Shown here: one piece after another, positions 11,514 to 23,400 of the stretch
How positions within the stretch are numbered: the stretch's first letter is position 1
Layout: each line of letters opens with the position of its first letter
Assembly: GCA_037833965.1 (NCBI GenBank)
Contig: AP031358.1
Location: 24,116,001-24,180,000 of the forward strand
Length of the DNA stretch: 64,000 nucleotides
Direction: 5' to 3'
Origin: Marchantia polymorpha subsp. ruderalis
Taxonomy: Eukaryota > Streptophyta > Marchantiopsida > Marchantiales > Marchantiaceae
Position numbers and translations under genes: made by a program
The notes under the pieces: model-generated
The model's database searches: none
Seen by the model: only the letters and a program-made list of their open reading frames with translations
What the model was told of the DNA's origin: nothing

Positions 11514-14045
11514 TTGTTGGATTACAGGGAGCTAACAAATCAAGAGAGTACAAACGAGTATGTGGAGTCTTCACAGGCATACTATCACAATGGACTGACA
11601 ATGATTGAGATTTCCAACGCAAACCGTATAGCTCTTCCACCTTCAACTATTTTTCAACATAGATATTCTCACTGGAAGATGCCTGGATATCAAACAAGTA
11701 ACATGGTTGATTTGGTTGGAAGAAGTCCGGATGAAGTTCAAAGAGAGGTCCAGCATATAAGATAGGGAGAGAATTTTGATAGCTTTGAGGAGTTTGATAG
11801 ATGTTTTTCATTCCTGGAGTGTGATAGAAGGCAGAGCATATCATAAATTCAGGACAAAATTTAATTGTCTTGTGCATGTTTGCCGATATGGCTCAGTAAG
11901 GCGGAAGCCTTTGATTAGGGGAAAAAAATTGAGCTAACTGAAGAGGTTGAGATGGAGACAGTTTCAATTTCAGAAGTGCAAAGTTCAATCACAACCAAGT
12001 ACACTCCCACAACTTCTACGCGTGTTAGTGTACAAGCTACAAAGGTAGCTGCTAGAAGAATCAAGTTAAGTCAGCCTGCAACAAACAGCAAAGTATCTTC
12101 TAGAGGTAACAAAAGTATTTTGGGCTATCCTCGTTCAGTCGTACAACATACTTCAGAGTGGATTCCTGGTAGTTATGGACCCCATTTTGATGTTGTGTTT
12201 AAAAAGACAAGTGGATCTTCTGTGATTGGAGCTTGTGATGAATTAGATCAAATACTAGAACAGGGATCTAGTTTCATAGATCCATGTTTTTTTAGAGTGC
12301 GCTGCCAACGCACTGCAAAGGAGCATTTGTGATCACTTTGTTGAATGTTGAACACACATGTCCGCGACAGAAGAGTAGGTGGAGAGGTACTGCATAGTCT
12401 TCACAGTGGCTTGGCGGAACGATAGGAAACAAAATTACACGCAACATTTGTGTACATGTTAGAGAATTAGTGACTGGATTCAAGTATGATTATAAGTTAA
12501 ATACAAAGTATCATCCGATGTGGCGGGCTAAGGATATAGTGAAGGATTTATACTTATGAGGACAACAAAAATCTTACCATATGATTCCAGCTTTGATGTC
12601 CAAGATTCAAGAGTAAGATTCGGGCAGTGTAGTTAATTGATCAACTTACACCAATTCTACAATTTTCCATCAAGCATTTATATGCCTCTCAGCGATACGC
12701 AGTGCTATGAAGTATTGTCAGCCGCAAGTTAGCTTGAACGCATGTCACACAAAAAACATGAAGTTTCCCTCTCAACTTTTCATGGCCACTGCTCTTGATG
12801 AAAATAGTGAAGTGGTGATTCTTTGTTTTGCTTTAGCTTTGATTGAGAACATAGAAAATTGGACTTGGTTTTGCACTTTACTTCGGGTTTCCATAATAGG
12901 TTTATCTGATCCAAATATTTCTTTGATTTCCGATAGACAGAAAGAACTTTTAGTTGCAGTGAAAGATGTATTTCCAAATTCTATACATGGTCATTGTGCT
13001 TTTCATCTGAAAAGTAACATTAAGTATGCATTTGATGAATCCTATGAGGATTTTTTTTTTGGCCTTGGTATATGCTGAGACCAAGACTTGATTTGAGGAA
13101 CAGATGAAGTCTTTGTCACAGACAAAAAAAGGAGAAGATGCTACACAATATATTAGACAGATAGATCCGCAACTATGGTCTAGACATGTATTTTCACTAC
13201 CTCGATTAGGCAAAGTGACTTCTAATCCTGCCGAACAGATAAATTTGGATTTGTTGGAGATACAAGAGTATGCTCCTTTCAAGTTGATTGTTTTGTTGTG
13301 TGATTATATTCATAATATAATCCCATATTTTTTGACGTTCAAAAGCTGCCAGAAGAAAGTCTATTTTGACTTTCCAGCAAATTTTCGACACAAGGAGAAC
13401 CTGTAAACTTATGGACAATGGCAGATTGCTGACGACATGAAGTATAGGGCCAAAGTTTCTACTACAGATGGTAGTGAAGAGTACGTTGTTTTATTGTCAC
13501 CGACAACTACATGTTCTTGCGTGGAGACACAAGAAATGCTTTGGCCATGTGAACGTCTCATGGCATGGGATGACAAAGAAGGTAAAGATTTTCATAGATA
13601 TTTCCATCGTTGTTGGAAAACTAAAAGTTTACGTATGTTATATGTTCCAACCGTTCCAATTTTAATGAGTCTTCACCTAGATGCTCATGAAGATTGTTCT
13701 CACATGCTCTAGCTGTAAAAAGAGTTCGTCATCGGGGTGAAAATCGATAATGATAAAGGTTTGCGCAAACCTTCATCAGAACTTGCAACCGACGAGTTCT
13801 ATGGAGAGGGTGATCAATTGTTTCTTAAGTACCCCATTTGTGATGATGTTGACGTGCAACAGATTCTACCCGGTGGTAAACAGATACAAATTGTAAAACA
13901 AACAGAAGCAAGTCGAGCTTTGAAGAACCAAGATTACAGCGCAAAAAGTAAGTGTTTCAAATGCAAGCGATTGGGACACAATGCCCGTACATGTGAAAGA
14001 GGAGCAGCTGTTGATGTTGAAGACTTCATGGATGAGGAGACTTAG
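11514..14045 (+). mobile_element. Degenerate MuDR-type (MULE) transposase locus
   Basis: Broken frames read in the order of a plant MuDR transposase. First come a leader (11514-11765), an N-terminal DNA-binding-like piece (FDSFEEFDRCF, about 11780) and 11952-12332. Next is EHTCPRQKSRWRG with a stop at 12395-12397 and then YHPMWRAKDIVKD. The DDE core at 12707-13075 includes LFMATALDE, ENWTWFCTLLR and SDRQKELLVAVKDVFPN. A following frame (13104-13406) has SNPAEQINLDLLE. A SWIM-like CSC....PC segment (about 13520) has Arg where the family has His. A C-x2-C-x4-H-x4-C zinc knuckle is intact at 13953-13994. The first catalytic Asp appears as Asn (LNACH). Stops and frameshifts make it non-functional. 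Terminal inverted repeats were not found by eye. Confidence 0.85.
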
Positions 14046-14625
14046 AGTGTGATATCATCATTAAAGCTTTAATCTTGTGTTCCCACATGTTCTGTTGGAC
14101 TTATTTCAAAGGACATCTATAGTGATTCAGAAGAAATATCTGAAAACTCCATCAGAGTAACTTCAGATGACTTTTGTAGTGATAGTACTGGAGAATATTT
14201 TGATGACAATGATGATATGCTCAATTTGATGTTATGATAGAGCCTATAGACTAAAATATACAGACATACTTAGAGAGTATGATCTAGGTTTGTTAAACTC
14301 TTAGAAACTGTACTTGGTTTTGTTGAACACCTATCTTTCTACGAATCTGCGGTGTATTTAAAGTTATACTTGAAATCCAACACGTTATATTGGTCTAAAA
14401 GCACCTTCACATCTTCTGAGTAGCTCATGAAGTCAAGTCTTGCGTAACTGTATTCAGTTGAAGAAGACTTTCTATATTTTTACTGAAGTTTTTCTTATGA
14501 CTGCAGAAACTCAGAAAACTCAGTCACTTCTTGATCCCTCGTATTCTCATTAACATGGCAACATGACATGTCAACATCTTTCATGGTTTTAAGATGAGCT
14601 AAAATGTGCAGATGTTTAACTGGTC

Positions 14626-14847
14626 ATGCTCTTCAATTTAGCTCTTTCGATTACAAAAGTGCGAATGCTTTCATGCCCTGTCAACAGGTCCATGACTACC
14701 ATTACTTGCACAAGTAGGGCTCATTCGATAGGAGATGTCTTGCGGATGATACGCTTTGGTGATGCCAATGTGATGGTTGCTGGTGGTTTGAAGTCCAGCA
14801 TTGATGCTTTATTCATGGCTGGTTTCTGCAGGTCTGAATGTCTTTGA
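14626..14847 (+). pseudogene. Beta-ketoacyl-ACP synthase (KAS) gene fragment
   Basis: The frame contains AHSIGDVLRMIRFGDANVMV, then AGGLKSSIDALFMAGFCRS, which match the region just after the nucleophile in KAS I/II and mitochondrial KAS enzymes of fatty-acid synthesis (AHSIGD..RMI..GDADVMVAGG.ESSIDAL..AGF.R). The active-site Cys is present, but the TGA that normally precedes HSIGD is SRA here. The following PFD..RDGFV.GEG region is absent and the frame ends in stops. It is a truncated, decayed piece, about 580 bases beyond the MULE zinc knuckle. Confidence 0.75.
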
Positions 14848-15579
14848 TAGATAGGTGCTACTGAGAGGGGTCTATCTAGCACATGGAAGAAAACGTTGAT
14901 TTCATCTTCTGCACACAACACTTCTCAGTCAGTCTTTGCCAAATTTTCAGCTTGAATAGATGAGTTACCTGATGTTTTCTAACTGTTGATATATCTTATT
15001 CCAGGTTCTACTTTGCTTCCTCAAGTATCCCTTCATGGTCATTGCGTTCCTCAGCTATTTTACTATAGCACTCAAGAGGAAAATCAAACCTACAGTGAGT
15101 TGAGTCTTTGTTTGTTATGTTCACCTCAGTAAGTTTGTAAATACCATATCCTGTAGTTGATATAGTTCGTCTGTTACTTTGAGGCTAATTGTATTGGACA
15201 AGAAGACAGACTAACTACATTTTAACGATGGCCTCTCTCAATGTCTTTTCTGATACTTTTCCAGAAACAATGCAGCAGACCAGAAACCAAAGTTGAATAT
15301 ATGGTAGCAACTTGTAATTTTAAGAAGCCCATTGGGAATGCTCACCCTTGCCGACATCATAATTCTCTTTGTAAATATTTCCTCATGATTTTCTACTTCA
15401 TCAAGTAGGTCGTGGACCGAAGCAATCAGATCCACAATACAAAACAAAAGAAAGTAGCACATAGCTAGTGAGATCATATGATCCTGCAAGCAGTATTACA
15501 TGCCCTATCTTCATAGTTGCCTACATTTACTAGACCAACCATCAAAACATAATACAACATCAACATTGCTCAAGCTTGC

Positions 15580-16104
15580 ATTTCTTTATGATGATCATAG
15601 AGGCGCCCAAAAATTGGAATACATCGGCATATATCTTGGCAAGGCAACATTAATTCCTTTCGCTCTTCTGTGGATACTAGTATCTAGAGTATTGCCCAAA
15701 GAGGTGATCATCCAAAACCTACACACAAGAACTGGCCAACTCCTTCTCGCCTTCTCAAGTAAAAGAATTCAAGGAGAATGGTGGAGACAGTGAACTCCGC
15801 GCTTCTCAGCATACTTCATGAGAGGGACAAGTCACTTTGGGCCAAAGATCAAACTAGAAAGGTAAGTTTAAAGTACTGTTTAGTAGTCATTAGTTTCCAG
15901 TTTGATTTGGCTGGTCTTACTCTTCTTCGATGTGTAGTGTTATTCTGCGACATAGCAAAGCAGTATGAGGGAAAGAATGTAGATGTCTTGGTTTCTGGTG
16001 CCGCTAAGATGCAAGAAGATGTTGCAACCGAATGCAAGCACCACTCCAACATGAACAACTCGAATGTCGCTTTCCATTACCATTCAGTCAGTTTTGAGCT
16101 GTAA
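15580..16104 (+). pseudogene. Ferric reductase (FRO-type) gene fragments
   Basis: Two separated pieces fit plant ferric-chelate reductases, the plasma-membrane or organelle flavocytochromes that reduce Fe(III). At 15610-15690 IGIYLGKATLIPFALLWILV resembles a membrane segment near the N-terminal part. At 15955-16104 YEGKNVDVLVSGAAKMQEDV and FHYHSVSFEL match the C-terminal NAD(P)H-binding end, with Gly-Ala replacing the usual Gly-Pro. The FAD domain and haem-binding helices are missing. An intron-like gap (GTAAGT near 15861, TGTAG near 15939) suggests a DNA-level copy, not a processed one. Confidence 0.65.
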
Positions 16105-17262
16105 AATGTCGTAAGCCTAGTCGCCTTGTTCATTTTGAAAGAGAATGCAAACATGGATATAAATCAGGAATAAATCCTCTTCAAGGCCATAGTTGCAACA
16201 TCCCTATTGGGAGAGGAAGATATTGTGGAAGCATTAGGCTTCATAAGTGCAGCAACTTTGCAACAAAGGTACTTGCATCAGTTCTTGAGATGATGAGCCT
16301 ATCAATACCACTCTCTAGTTACACTCTTCCAGTTTCTACTCCTACTTACTCAAAAATAAAGGAGCATTACAGGGGAAATATGAGTTGCATTTAATTAGAG
16401 TCACGGTATGTAAAGGCTTCTATAAAAATAAATAAAGCTCTTGAGGTTTATTTTAATTCCATTGTATTGTTTTATTGCGTAAATAAGCATGATCACCGTG
16501 ATAATAAGATATTTTTTCTCTATGTTGCAAATTTCAAACTTGTATCTTTGATCACAAGTACAGCTTCAAAGCACGGCATGATGTCTCTGACCTTCAACAT
16601 CATTTCGTAAAATTTCAGTTGAAAACATAATATGTGGAAATATGAATAGTGATCAATTTGAGACGCGAGCAACGAGTTTGTGAACTTCGTTTTGATGTTT
16701 TTTTTGTGCCGCTCAAAAGGACAAAACGCCCACAAATATAACTGATAGACGATGAATTGCAGTAAACCAACTTGCGCATCAAGTGTAAAATATGCATCAT
16801 GTGAAATTTGACTCTGAACGAAGGATCGTATCTAACCTAATAGACACAGGAGAGTTTTCAGCAATGAAAAAGATTTAGAAAGTATCATCATCACCTATGA
16901 CAACCGGATGAAGCCGGGTAGTGAAGAACAAGAACATATTTTTGTAAGAACACGTATTAGAACATATTTTTACAAGAATAGTCACAAGAACATATCTGTA
17001 TTAGACCATTCACTAGAACTCATCCACGGCACACCGTCCGTTGGTACCATCGGTTAAAATAAAACTTCATGGGTCCATCACGCAAATATCTCGCCTCTTT
17101 CATCAATTCACAACGTGCGGACCAAGTGTGAAGAAAAATAGAATTTCTTTTCTCTACATTTCAAAGGCTATAATACAAGTGAAATTAATGACTGCTAACT
17201 CTTAGTAAATTCTCGAATTTGTTGTACAGCTATAGTCCTACTTTTGGCGCACATGCGTCAAA
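16105..17262. other. Intergenic; 3' flank of the kinase gene
   Basis: No gene recognised. Short repeats of an AAGAACATATTTTT-like motif occur around 16930-17000. The right end should contain the 3' UTR of the minus-strand LRR kinase gene. Confidence 0.45.
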
Positions 17263-20205
17263 CTATCTAGGGACCATGTCTACCATCGGAGTACTGCGTA
17301 AATCGGGATCACTAGACGAACAAAGACCGAATGACATGGCTGAGGATGAAACCGAAGGATTGATCTCAATGAACGATTCTGACTCGGAGATATTTCTAAG
17401 TTTCTTCAACTCTCCACTGTAACCTACAGATTCACTATCAGACACATCACTTGTAGCGTCCGAGTAAGTTTCCTTGTAGAGGAGTTCTAATTCTCGCAAA
17501 ACTTCCCCAATACTGGGTCTCTCAGCTGGACTATCTTGGCAGCATGAGAGGGCCAACTTTGCAAGAGACTCTAAAACCGCAGCAGGGTATGAATCCTTGA
17601 TGCGAAAATCAACAATAGACGCCATCTTACCCGCGAGATGCGAAACGTTCACCTCCCTCACTAAATTCTTTCCGTCAGATATGGGCTGCATACCTGTGAG
17701 AAGAACTAGCAAAACGACTCCGAAACTGTACACATCGCTCTTATCAGTCAACCTGTGGGTCTTAAAGTACTCCGGGTCTAAGTAGCCAGGAGTCCCCTTG
17801 ACAACAGTAGAAATATAGCCACCTAAACCCTCGAAACCAGCTTCGGGTGCAAGTTTCGACAGACCAAAATCTGCAACCTTCGCCTGAAACTTTTCATCCA
17901 GTAAGATGTTGGATGTCTTGACGTCCCGGTGGTAGATAGGAGGGTTAGCTTCAGTGTGAAGGTAGTGGATACCCCTCGCTGAACCAAGCGCGATTTGAAG
18001 TCGCGTTACGAAGTTCAATGGAACCTTTGCGTGAGCTGAAAGATGATATTGGAGACTGCCATAGGCAATGAACTCGTACACCAACATCTGCTCGGTCCCG
18101 TCGTTGCAGTAACCTACGAGTGACACGAGGTTCTTGTGATGGACACGAGAGAGGAGCAGAATCTCGTTCTCAAACTCGTGCGCACCCTGATATGATGCAC
18201 CTTCGGCACGCTTTATTGCCACCTTTTGGCCATCGTCCAAAATCCCGGCATACACCTTACCGTAACCACCTTCGCCTACAAGTTTGGCACTGCTAAAGTA
18301 ATCTGTGGCCTTTGCCATTTCCTCGAATGTGAATGATCTCACGCTCGTCACTTGAATGCTCGAATGACTTCTCCTCCGTGTCACAGATTTCTTGGATGCA
18401 GCACTTCTTGAATCCCACTTACGTTGCTTCCAACGCATCCAACGACGGAACACTACAATCATGCATGCTGTCTTCAAGACAACGAAGGCCAGGACTCCGA
18501 TCACAATGCCTGCGACTGCTCCTCTCGACAACCCACCTGACTCGCTTTTCGGAGGTTCATTGGTCACTGCGAAGGATATGAACTCATAAGGCCCAAAAAG
18601 CTTGTCCAAAGGTATCTCCCACCGAGACCAAGCCTGATACAGCCTTCTAGTTTCACTGGCGTTGAAACTAAATCCCGTGGGAAAGAGTAACAGGCTCATC
18701 GCGAGCCTAGGCCCGGGTTCATACTCAAGGTCTCGGATAGCCACTTGGTCTACGCGGAGATGTAGACCATCTGCAATGTACGATATAAACTGCTGCTTGT
18801 ACGGGTCAAACACTCCAAAACTGTAACTCTTCAGCCGGGTCTTGACAGTGATCGGTGCTGCACACCTACACTTATTTGGGGCAGCGCTCGAAGGTGCAAG
18901 CATATACGGAGCAGGGCATGGTGTGCAGGAACCCTGATCGAATGCGAATACCTCGTTCAGATTTCCAACGTCGAGAAGAACACCGGCATCACTAGGAACA
19001 CACAAAGGGTTGTTCTCCGCTGAGTTGGACCCAGTGCAGAAAGGATTGCCGGATAGCCAGACTTTCGTTTTTCCTTGCCCCTGTAGAGACACCAGCTTTG
19101 AACCATTGGCGAAATCAACGAAAGCATTGTTCTGGAGATCCACGAGGGAGATCGAGTTGCCCTCAGATAACATAGAACCACTTCCCAAATTGCCCGGTAC
19201 TGCACCGCTCAGATTGTTGTCTCGAAGTACCAAGTACTGCAGTGACGAAATGTTCCCTATGTTCGAAGATATCCTTCCAGATACTTGGTTGAATGACAGA
19301 TCAATGCTGCTCAAGTTCTGTGACAGAGTCGTGTTGGGAATTGGCCCAGTCAAGAAATTGTGACTCAAATCCAAAAATCCAAGCTGAGGTGCGCCGCTGA
19401 AGTCTGGAATCGTACCTCTTAAGTTGCAGTTCCGCAGACTGAGTTTCAGCAACGTGGGTATCTGACCGTACTCCTGGGGGATAGTAGCATCACTGTCGAA
19501 TCTGTTGTTGTCGAGCTGGATGATCATGAGGTTTGGCGCATTGGCTAATTCCACTGGGAGAGTGCCGGTGAGTTCGTTGTTATCCAGAAGCAAATGGGCA
19601 ACGTTCGTAAGCGATCCTAGAGAGGGAGGAATGCTACCATTCAAGGAATTGTTGTTCATGTGCAAGTGGTGAATCATTGGTAGGTTGCGATCAAGAAAGG
19701 TCTCCGGTATACGTCCTGAAATTCTATTTTGATCGATCTGGAGCCTGTGAAGGCTCGGTAGTGTGCCGAGCTCTGGTGGAAGCACTCCGGTGAGCTGATT
19801 ACCACTAAGAAGTAGCAGCCTTAGATTTTTCAAGTTCCCGATGGAGTTGGGGATGCTACCCGTCAGTTGGTTCCACATGACATTGAACACTTTGATCGCC
19901 ACCAAATCTCCAAGTTCATCTGCCAGGAATCCATTCAGATTGAGCTGAAGAAGACGGACCTCAGTTATGTGTGAGACATTGCTCCCTACCAAACTACTAG
20001 GATAATCGGTTTCAATGCAGTATACTCCAGTCCACTGACCACCACATGGATCGTCGCCCAGCCAGTTGGCCAAAAAATTCGAGCCATCGCCCAAAGTTTT
20101 CTTCAGTGCTAGAAGAGCCGCTGTTTCCTTCGGTTCAGTTGAGGCGAAACCAAGGCCGCTATATAGACCAAGGACAGTAAACAAAATGACGCCCCTCCAA
20201 TCCAT
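17263..20205 (-). CDS. LRR receptor-like kinase, intronless, 980 aa
   Basis: A complete membrane receptor kinase in one exon. Residues 1-21 form a signal peptide (ending GLGFA). An LRRNT Cys/Trp motif (WLGDDPCGGQWTG) is at 48-60, about ten LRRs run from 80 to 360, and a Cys-rich juxtamembrane segment with CTPCPAPY and CRC is at 390-448. The transmembrane helix is at about 562-586. The kinase domain spans 636-910: Gly loop GEGGYG 644-649, VAIK Lys665, alphaC Glu681, HRD 759-761, DFG 779-781, GTPGYLDPE 804-812, DVYSFG 824-829. All catalytic residues are present, so it should be an active RD kinase. The Ser-rich tail (913-980) is a likely phosphorylation region. Architecture is closest to plant LRR-VIII-1 kinases (At1g06840/At5g49770-like), whose ligands are mostly unknown. 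Those relatives are intron-rich, so lack of introns is odd and suggests a retrocopy. Confidence 0.95.
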   Translation of the reverse strand: MDWRGVILFTVLGLYSGLGFASTEPKETAALLALKKTLGDGSNFLANWLGDDPCGGQWTGVYCIETDYPSSLVGSNVSHITEVRLLQLNLNGFLADELGDLVAIKVFNVMWNQLTGSIPNSIGNLKNLRLLLLSGNQLTGVLPPELGTLPSLHRLQIDQNRISGRIPETFLDRNLPMIHHLHMNNNSLNGSIPPSLGSLTNVAHLLLDNNELTGTLPVELANAPNLMIIQLDNNRFDSDATIPQEYGQIPTLLKLSLRNCNLRGTIPDFSGAPQLGFLDLSHNFLTGPIPNTTLSQNLSSIDLSFNQVSGRISSNIGNISSLQYLVLRDNNLSGAVPGNLGSGSMLSEGNSISLVDLQNNAFVDFANGSKLVSLQGQGKTKVWLSGNPFCTGSNSAENNPLCVPSDAGVLLDVGNLNEVFAFDQGSCTPCPAPYMLAPSSAAPNKCRCAAPITVKTRLKSYSFGVFDPYKQQFISYIADGLHLRVDQVAIRDLEYEPGPRLAMSLLLFPTGFSFNASETRRLYQAWSRWEIPLDKLFGPYEFISFAVTNEPPKSESGGLSRGAVAGIVIGVLAFVVLKTACMIVVFRRWMRWKQRKWDSRSAASKKSVTRRRSHSSIQVTSVRSFTFEEMAKATDYFSSAKLVGEGGYGKVYAGILDDGQKVAIKRAEGASYQGAHEFENEILLLSRVHHKNLVSLVGYCNDGTEQMLVYEFIAYGSLQYHLSAHAKVPLNFVTRLQIALGSARGIHYLHTEANPPIYHRDVKTSNILLDEKFQAKVADFGLSKLAPEAGFEGLGGYISTVVKGTPGYLDPEYFKTHRLTDKSDVYSFGVVLLVLLTGMQPISDGKNLVREVNVSHLAGKMASIVDFRIKDSYPAAVLESLAKLALSCCQDSPAERPSIGEVLRELELLYKETYSDATSDVSDSESVGYSGELKKLRNISESESFIEINPSVSSSAMSFGLCSSSDPDLRSTPMVDMVPR

Positions 20206-20288
20206 GACTTCCTTCGAGATTGCTCCTCACCTCACTGCACGCACTGCATGGCGTACGTTACATTTACTGAACCTCGCATACACAGCTT

Positions 20289-20477
20289 AGACAGCAAAAT
20301 CTCAACTCCTTCGCTAGAGCCTGGCTGAGGCTGCGCAGTGTTCCGGCTGAAGACAGCAAAATCTCAACTCCTTCGCTAGAGCCTGGCTGAGGCTGCGCAG
20401 TGTTCCAGCTGAAGACAGCCAAATCTCAACTCCTCCTTCGCTAGAGCCTGGCTGTGGTTGCGGAGTGTTCCAGCTGA
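20289..20477. repeat. 62-bp tandem repeat x3 in the kinase 5' flank
   Basis: Copies at 20289-20350, 20351-20412 (62 bp each) and 20413-20477 (65 bp, with an extra CTC-type triplet). Each starts AGACAGC.AAATCTCAACTCC and ends GTGTTCCRGCTGA. Copies 1 and 2 are nearly identical and copy 3 is slightly diverged. The array starts 84 bases upstream of the kinase ATG, so it lies in its 5' UTR or core promoter and could affect expression. Confidence 0.95.
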
Positions 20478-23400
20478 AGACTCAACTTCATGAATAGACC
20501 TGAACGTTAGCAGCCCGAAAGGAGAACAACACCTCTGTTTCCAGGCTGTTCGCAAAAGGTTTGAAGAGTCTCAAAACTCCTCAAGATAAGCAAGACTTGA
20601 AAGTAAGACACAGCGAAGAAACAGTCAATTAAGACCTCCCTCGCAAATTTCCACAATTAGGGCGGAAATCTGCAACGCCAAAGTCTCCTTGACAGAATGG
20701 ACTCTAATCTACACTAAGCACCAATATCTTTTGTCCGTCCTTTCGCCGCCTGTAATATTCGGTCTACAGCCCACTCTCATGACGATTTCCGAAACGTCTG
20801 ACATCAAGTTGACAGCTCTTATCCCATACGATCAGGAGGTTACAAAGTACTATTTAAAGGAACGTCGCCGATATAACTACATCCATGAACACCTTACTGT
20901 AAAGTCCTTACTGTAGTTGCCATGTCTTCACTTACATATCCAATCGTAGCAAACCCATGACTGTGGGAGCAATGTATGTAACCCGGATTTACAAGCCAAA
21001 CCATGATCGGCCTGCAAATTTCATGCGTGTGGGACTGGGCCGATATGCAGAAGAAGCAACCTATTGTCTTATCCAGTGAGTTGTTCAATCGCTTTCCGTC
21101 ACTTTCTCTATTATCATGCTAAATCTAAACCTGAAGTACGGATTATACTAGCAGCTGGCTCACGTTCCATCACGACTAACGTTCCGTAGAATGATCTTCC
21201 CTGTTGGCTGGTTTTAAGTCATACCGGTTGTCATGTTTATCCTTTGTCGAAACCCCTTGATCATTCCAATGGAGGCAGACCTGGGGGTCACTTAACACGC
21301 ACCCATGTAGATGCTAGAGGCCAAGACACACTTCGTGTGAGTATAGTCCACTTTTAAAACGCTTGATAAAAGGATAATGCCAGGTTTACTTGCACATTTT
21401 CATTATAACGAAGGTCCAAGCTCAGGCTCTATGATGAAGCCCAATGAGCTGAACCTCAAAATGAACTGGTTGTGAAGAAACTGAACTATGTCTTTGGAAT
21501 AAAGCAACAAATTTCTTAGATATCTCTGGCCTCCTTATTTGCCCGTAAGAGTTTGACTCCATGGACCTTTGACCAACTTACATCATGGTCTAGGAAACAA
21601 GTGGTAATCAGCAGGCTAATTGCCGAAGAGGACAGAGGACCAACAGATGTTTCGGGACCAATCATGCCTAAGTCTACTTGAGTATGAGACACCAACCACG
21701 TGAAGCTGTTAACTGCAGAGTGTCTTCAGTTTGTATTGGAAGCCTTCCACTAAAAAAAGATAGACGGCAACCTTTGACAAGTTGTCGGATTATACGGAGG
21801 TCACTGTGAGATTACTACCGACTTCTGCAGAGTTGACGGAAGAAGACCTCGAAATAAACTCCTCTTGGTCATGTTCTGATTCAAGTGGATCTGACCTGTC
21901 GTTATATGCTGTCATAAGTTGCAAAAGTTATACTTTAGGACATTCTCTCTGAAAAAGGTCTTTTGTGTCTTTTATGAGTTATAGTCATTGTCCATTTTAG
22001 GAACAAATAGAAGTCAAACACGAGGGTGAATCCTTGTAGAATTCAATCATATGCAGTTGCCCAGGATTATATTCAACGCCTAGATGCGGAAACTGTTCCA
22101 TGTCGAACGGCCAGGGTGGATAAATGTATAGATTCCCCACTATCGTACCCAAGTCCTTCTTACCATCCCATGCTTCTGACTAATCAGATTGTGTAGAGAG
22201 GTTGCCAAGAGGACCGTCGCATATGAAGAGCAAACGGCAAGAGGAAACGGCAAGGGGCCAACAAGTGGTGGTGGCGTGAGATGGACTGAACAATTGACAG
22301 TTCAATCCATGTCACATCTTTCTTTAGAAATGAAACGTAGAGTTTAGTGTGGTTTAAACTGGTTAGGGTGATAAGGGTTAATCCTAAACCGATGGAAATA
22401 AACCCCAAGTTTCACAAGCTATCTTGGTATTCGAACACCATGAGCCTTTGAGATTCCGATTGCACGTATTTAGATATGCGGGGGGCTTGTAGGTCCTAGC
22501 TAGTAAACTTTGGAGGAAAACATGCAGGATTCGAAGGAAGTGGGTCAGTTGGATAGGCCTATATTATTCGCATGAATCTCTCGTAGAAGTTGATCCAACA
22601 ACAACAATAATAGCACTACTTGGGTCAAAATTTGCATAAGTAAGTAATCGTGGTATACCTCCAACTTGAGCTACACCAACTAATTTCAGTCGAAGATATT
22701 ATCAGGTCCTAATTGATAACAGTAGCTGAACTTTTCACAGCTTTCATTGGATGGAGATTACCTGCACCTTTCCGAATTTTTAAAATTATCTTGGAATAGA
22801 CTCACTCATGCCCAGTCTTATCCAACTTGCGAACCGGAAAGGATTAACATATTCTTCTTTTGTCTTTTTTTGAAATATGGGAGTGACACTTGCATACCGG
22901 CAGGGTCAAAGGTCAGTGGTTTAGGGTTTGAACAGATGTTTGTGCGTTTGTATGTTTTGTTGCATTCCCTCCACGTTCAATTCTATAAAAGCACCGACAC
23001 CGATTGTCATATCAAGAATGATGGGTAGGCCTCATCTAGTCGTAATGAAACCAAATCTGAAACCTAAACCCTAATATTCCTTCTATAAGCGCTACCCATT
23101 TGAAGAACACTGCTTGCTTTCATTCATTTGGATGGTTGGCAATCAGATCCCCCACATCATTGCGCCTTTAGATTCTCAAGATGTGTCGCTGGCGGCTAGT
23201 GACGTTCAGACGTCTAGCCTCACGAAGTACAATAAATCTATGTTTAGTTTCTTCTTTGTAAACCCGGGTGTGTGATTCATGCACGATATGCCATTGTCGA
23301 GTGTACTGTACAAAATAATCGGACAAAAGGGTTGTAGATACGATTTTATAACAGGAATCTTTCCTATAAGAAGCCCACGGGAATGTGTACACATTCAAGG

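Noticed and set aside
17219..19363. Several plus-strand frames across the kinase gene
   Set aside because: They are antisense shadows of a complete, motif-rich minus-strand receptor kinase.
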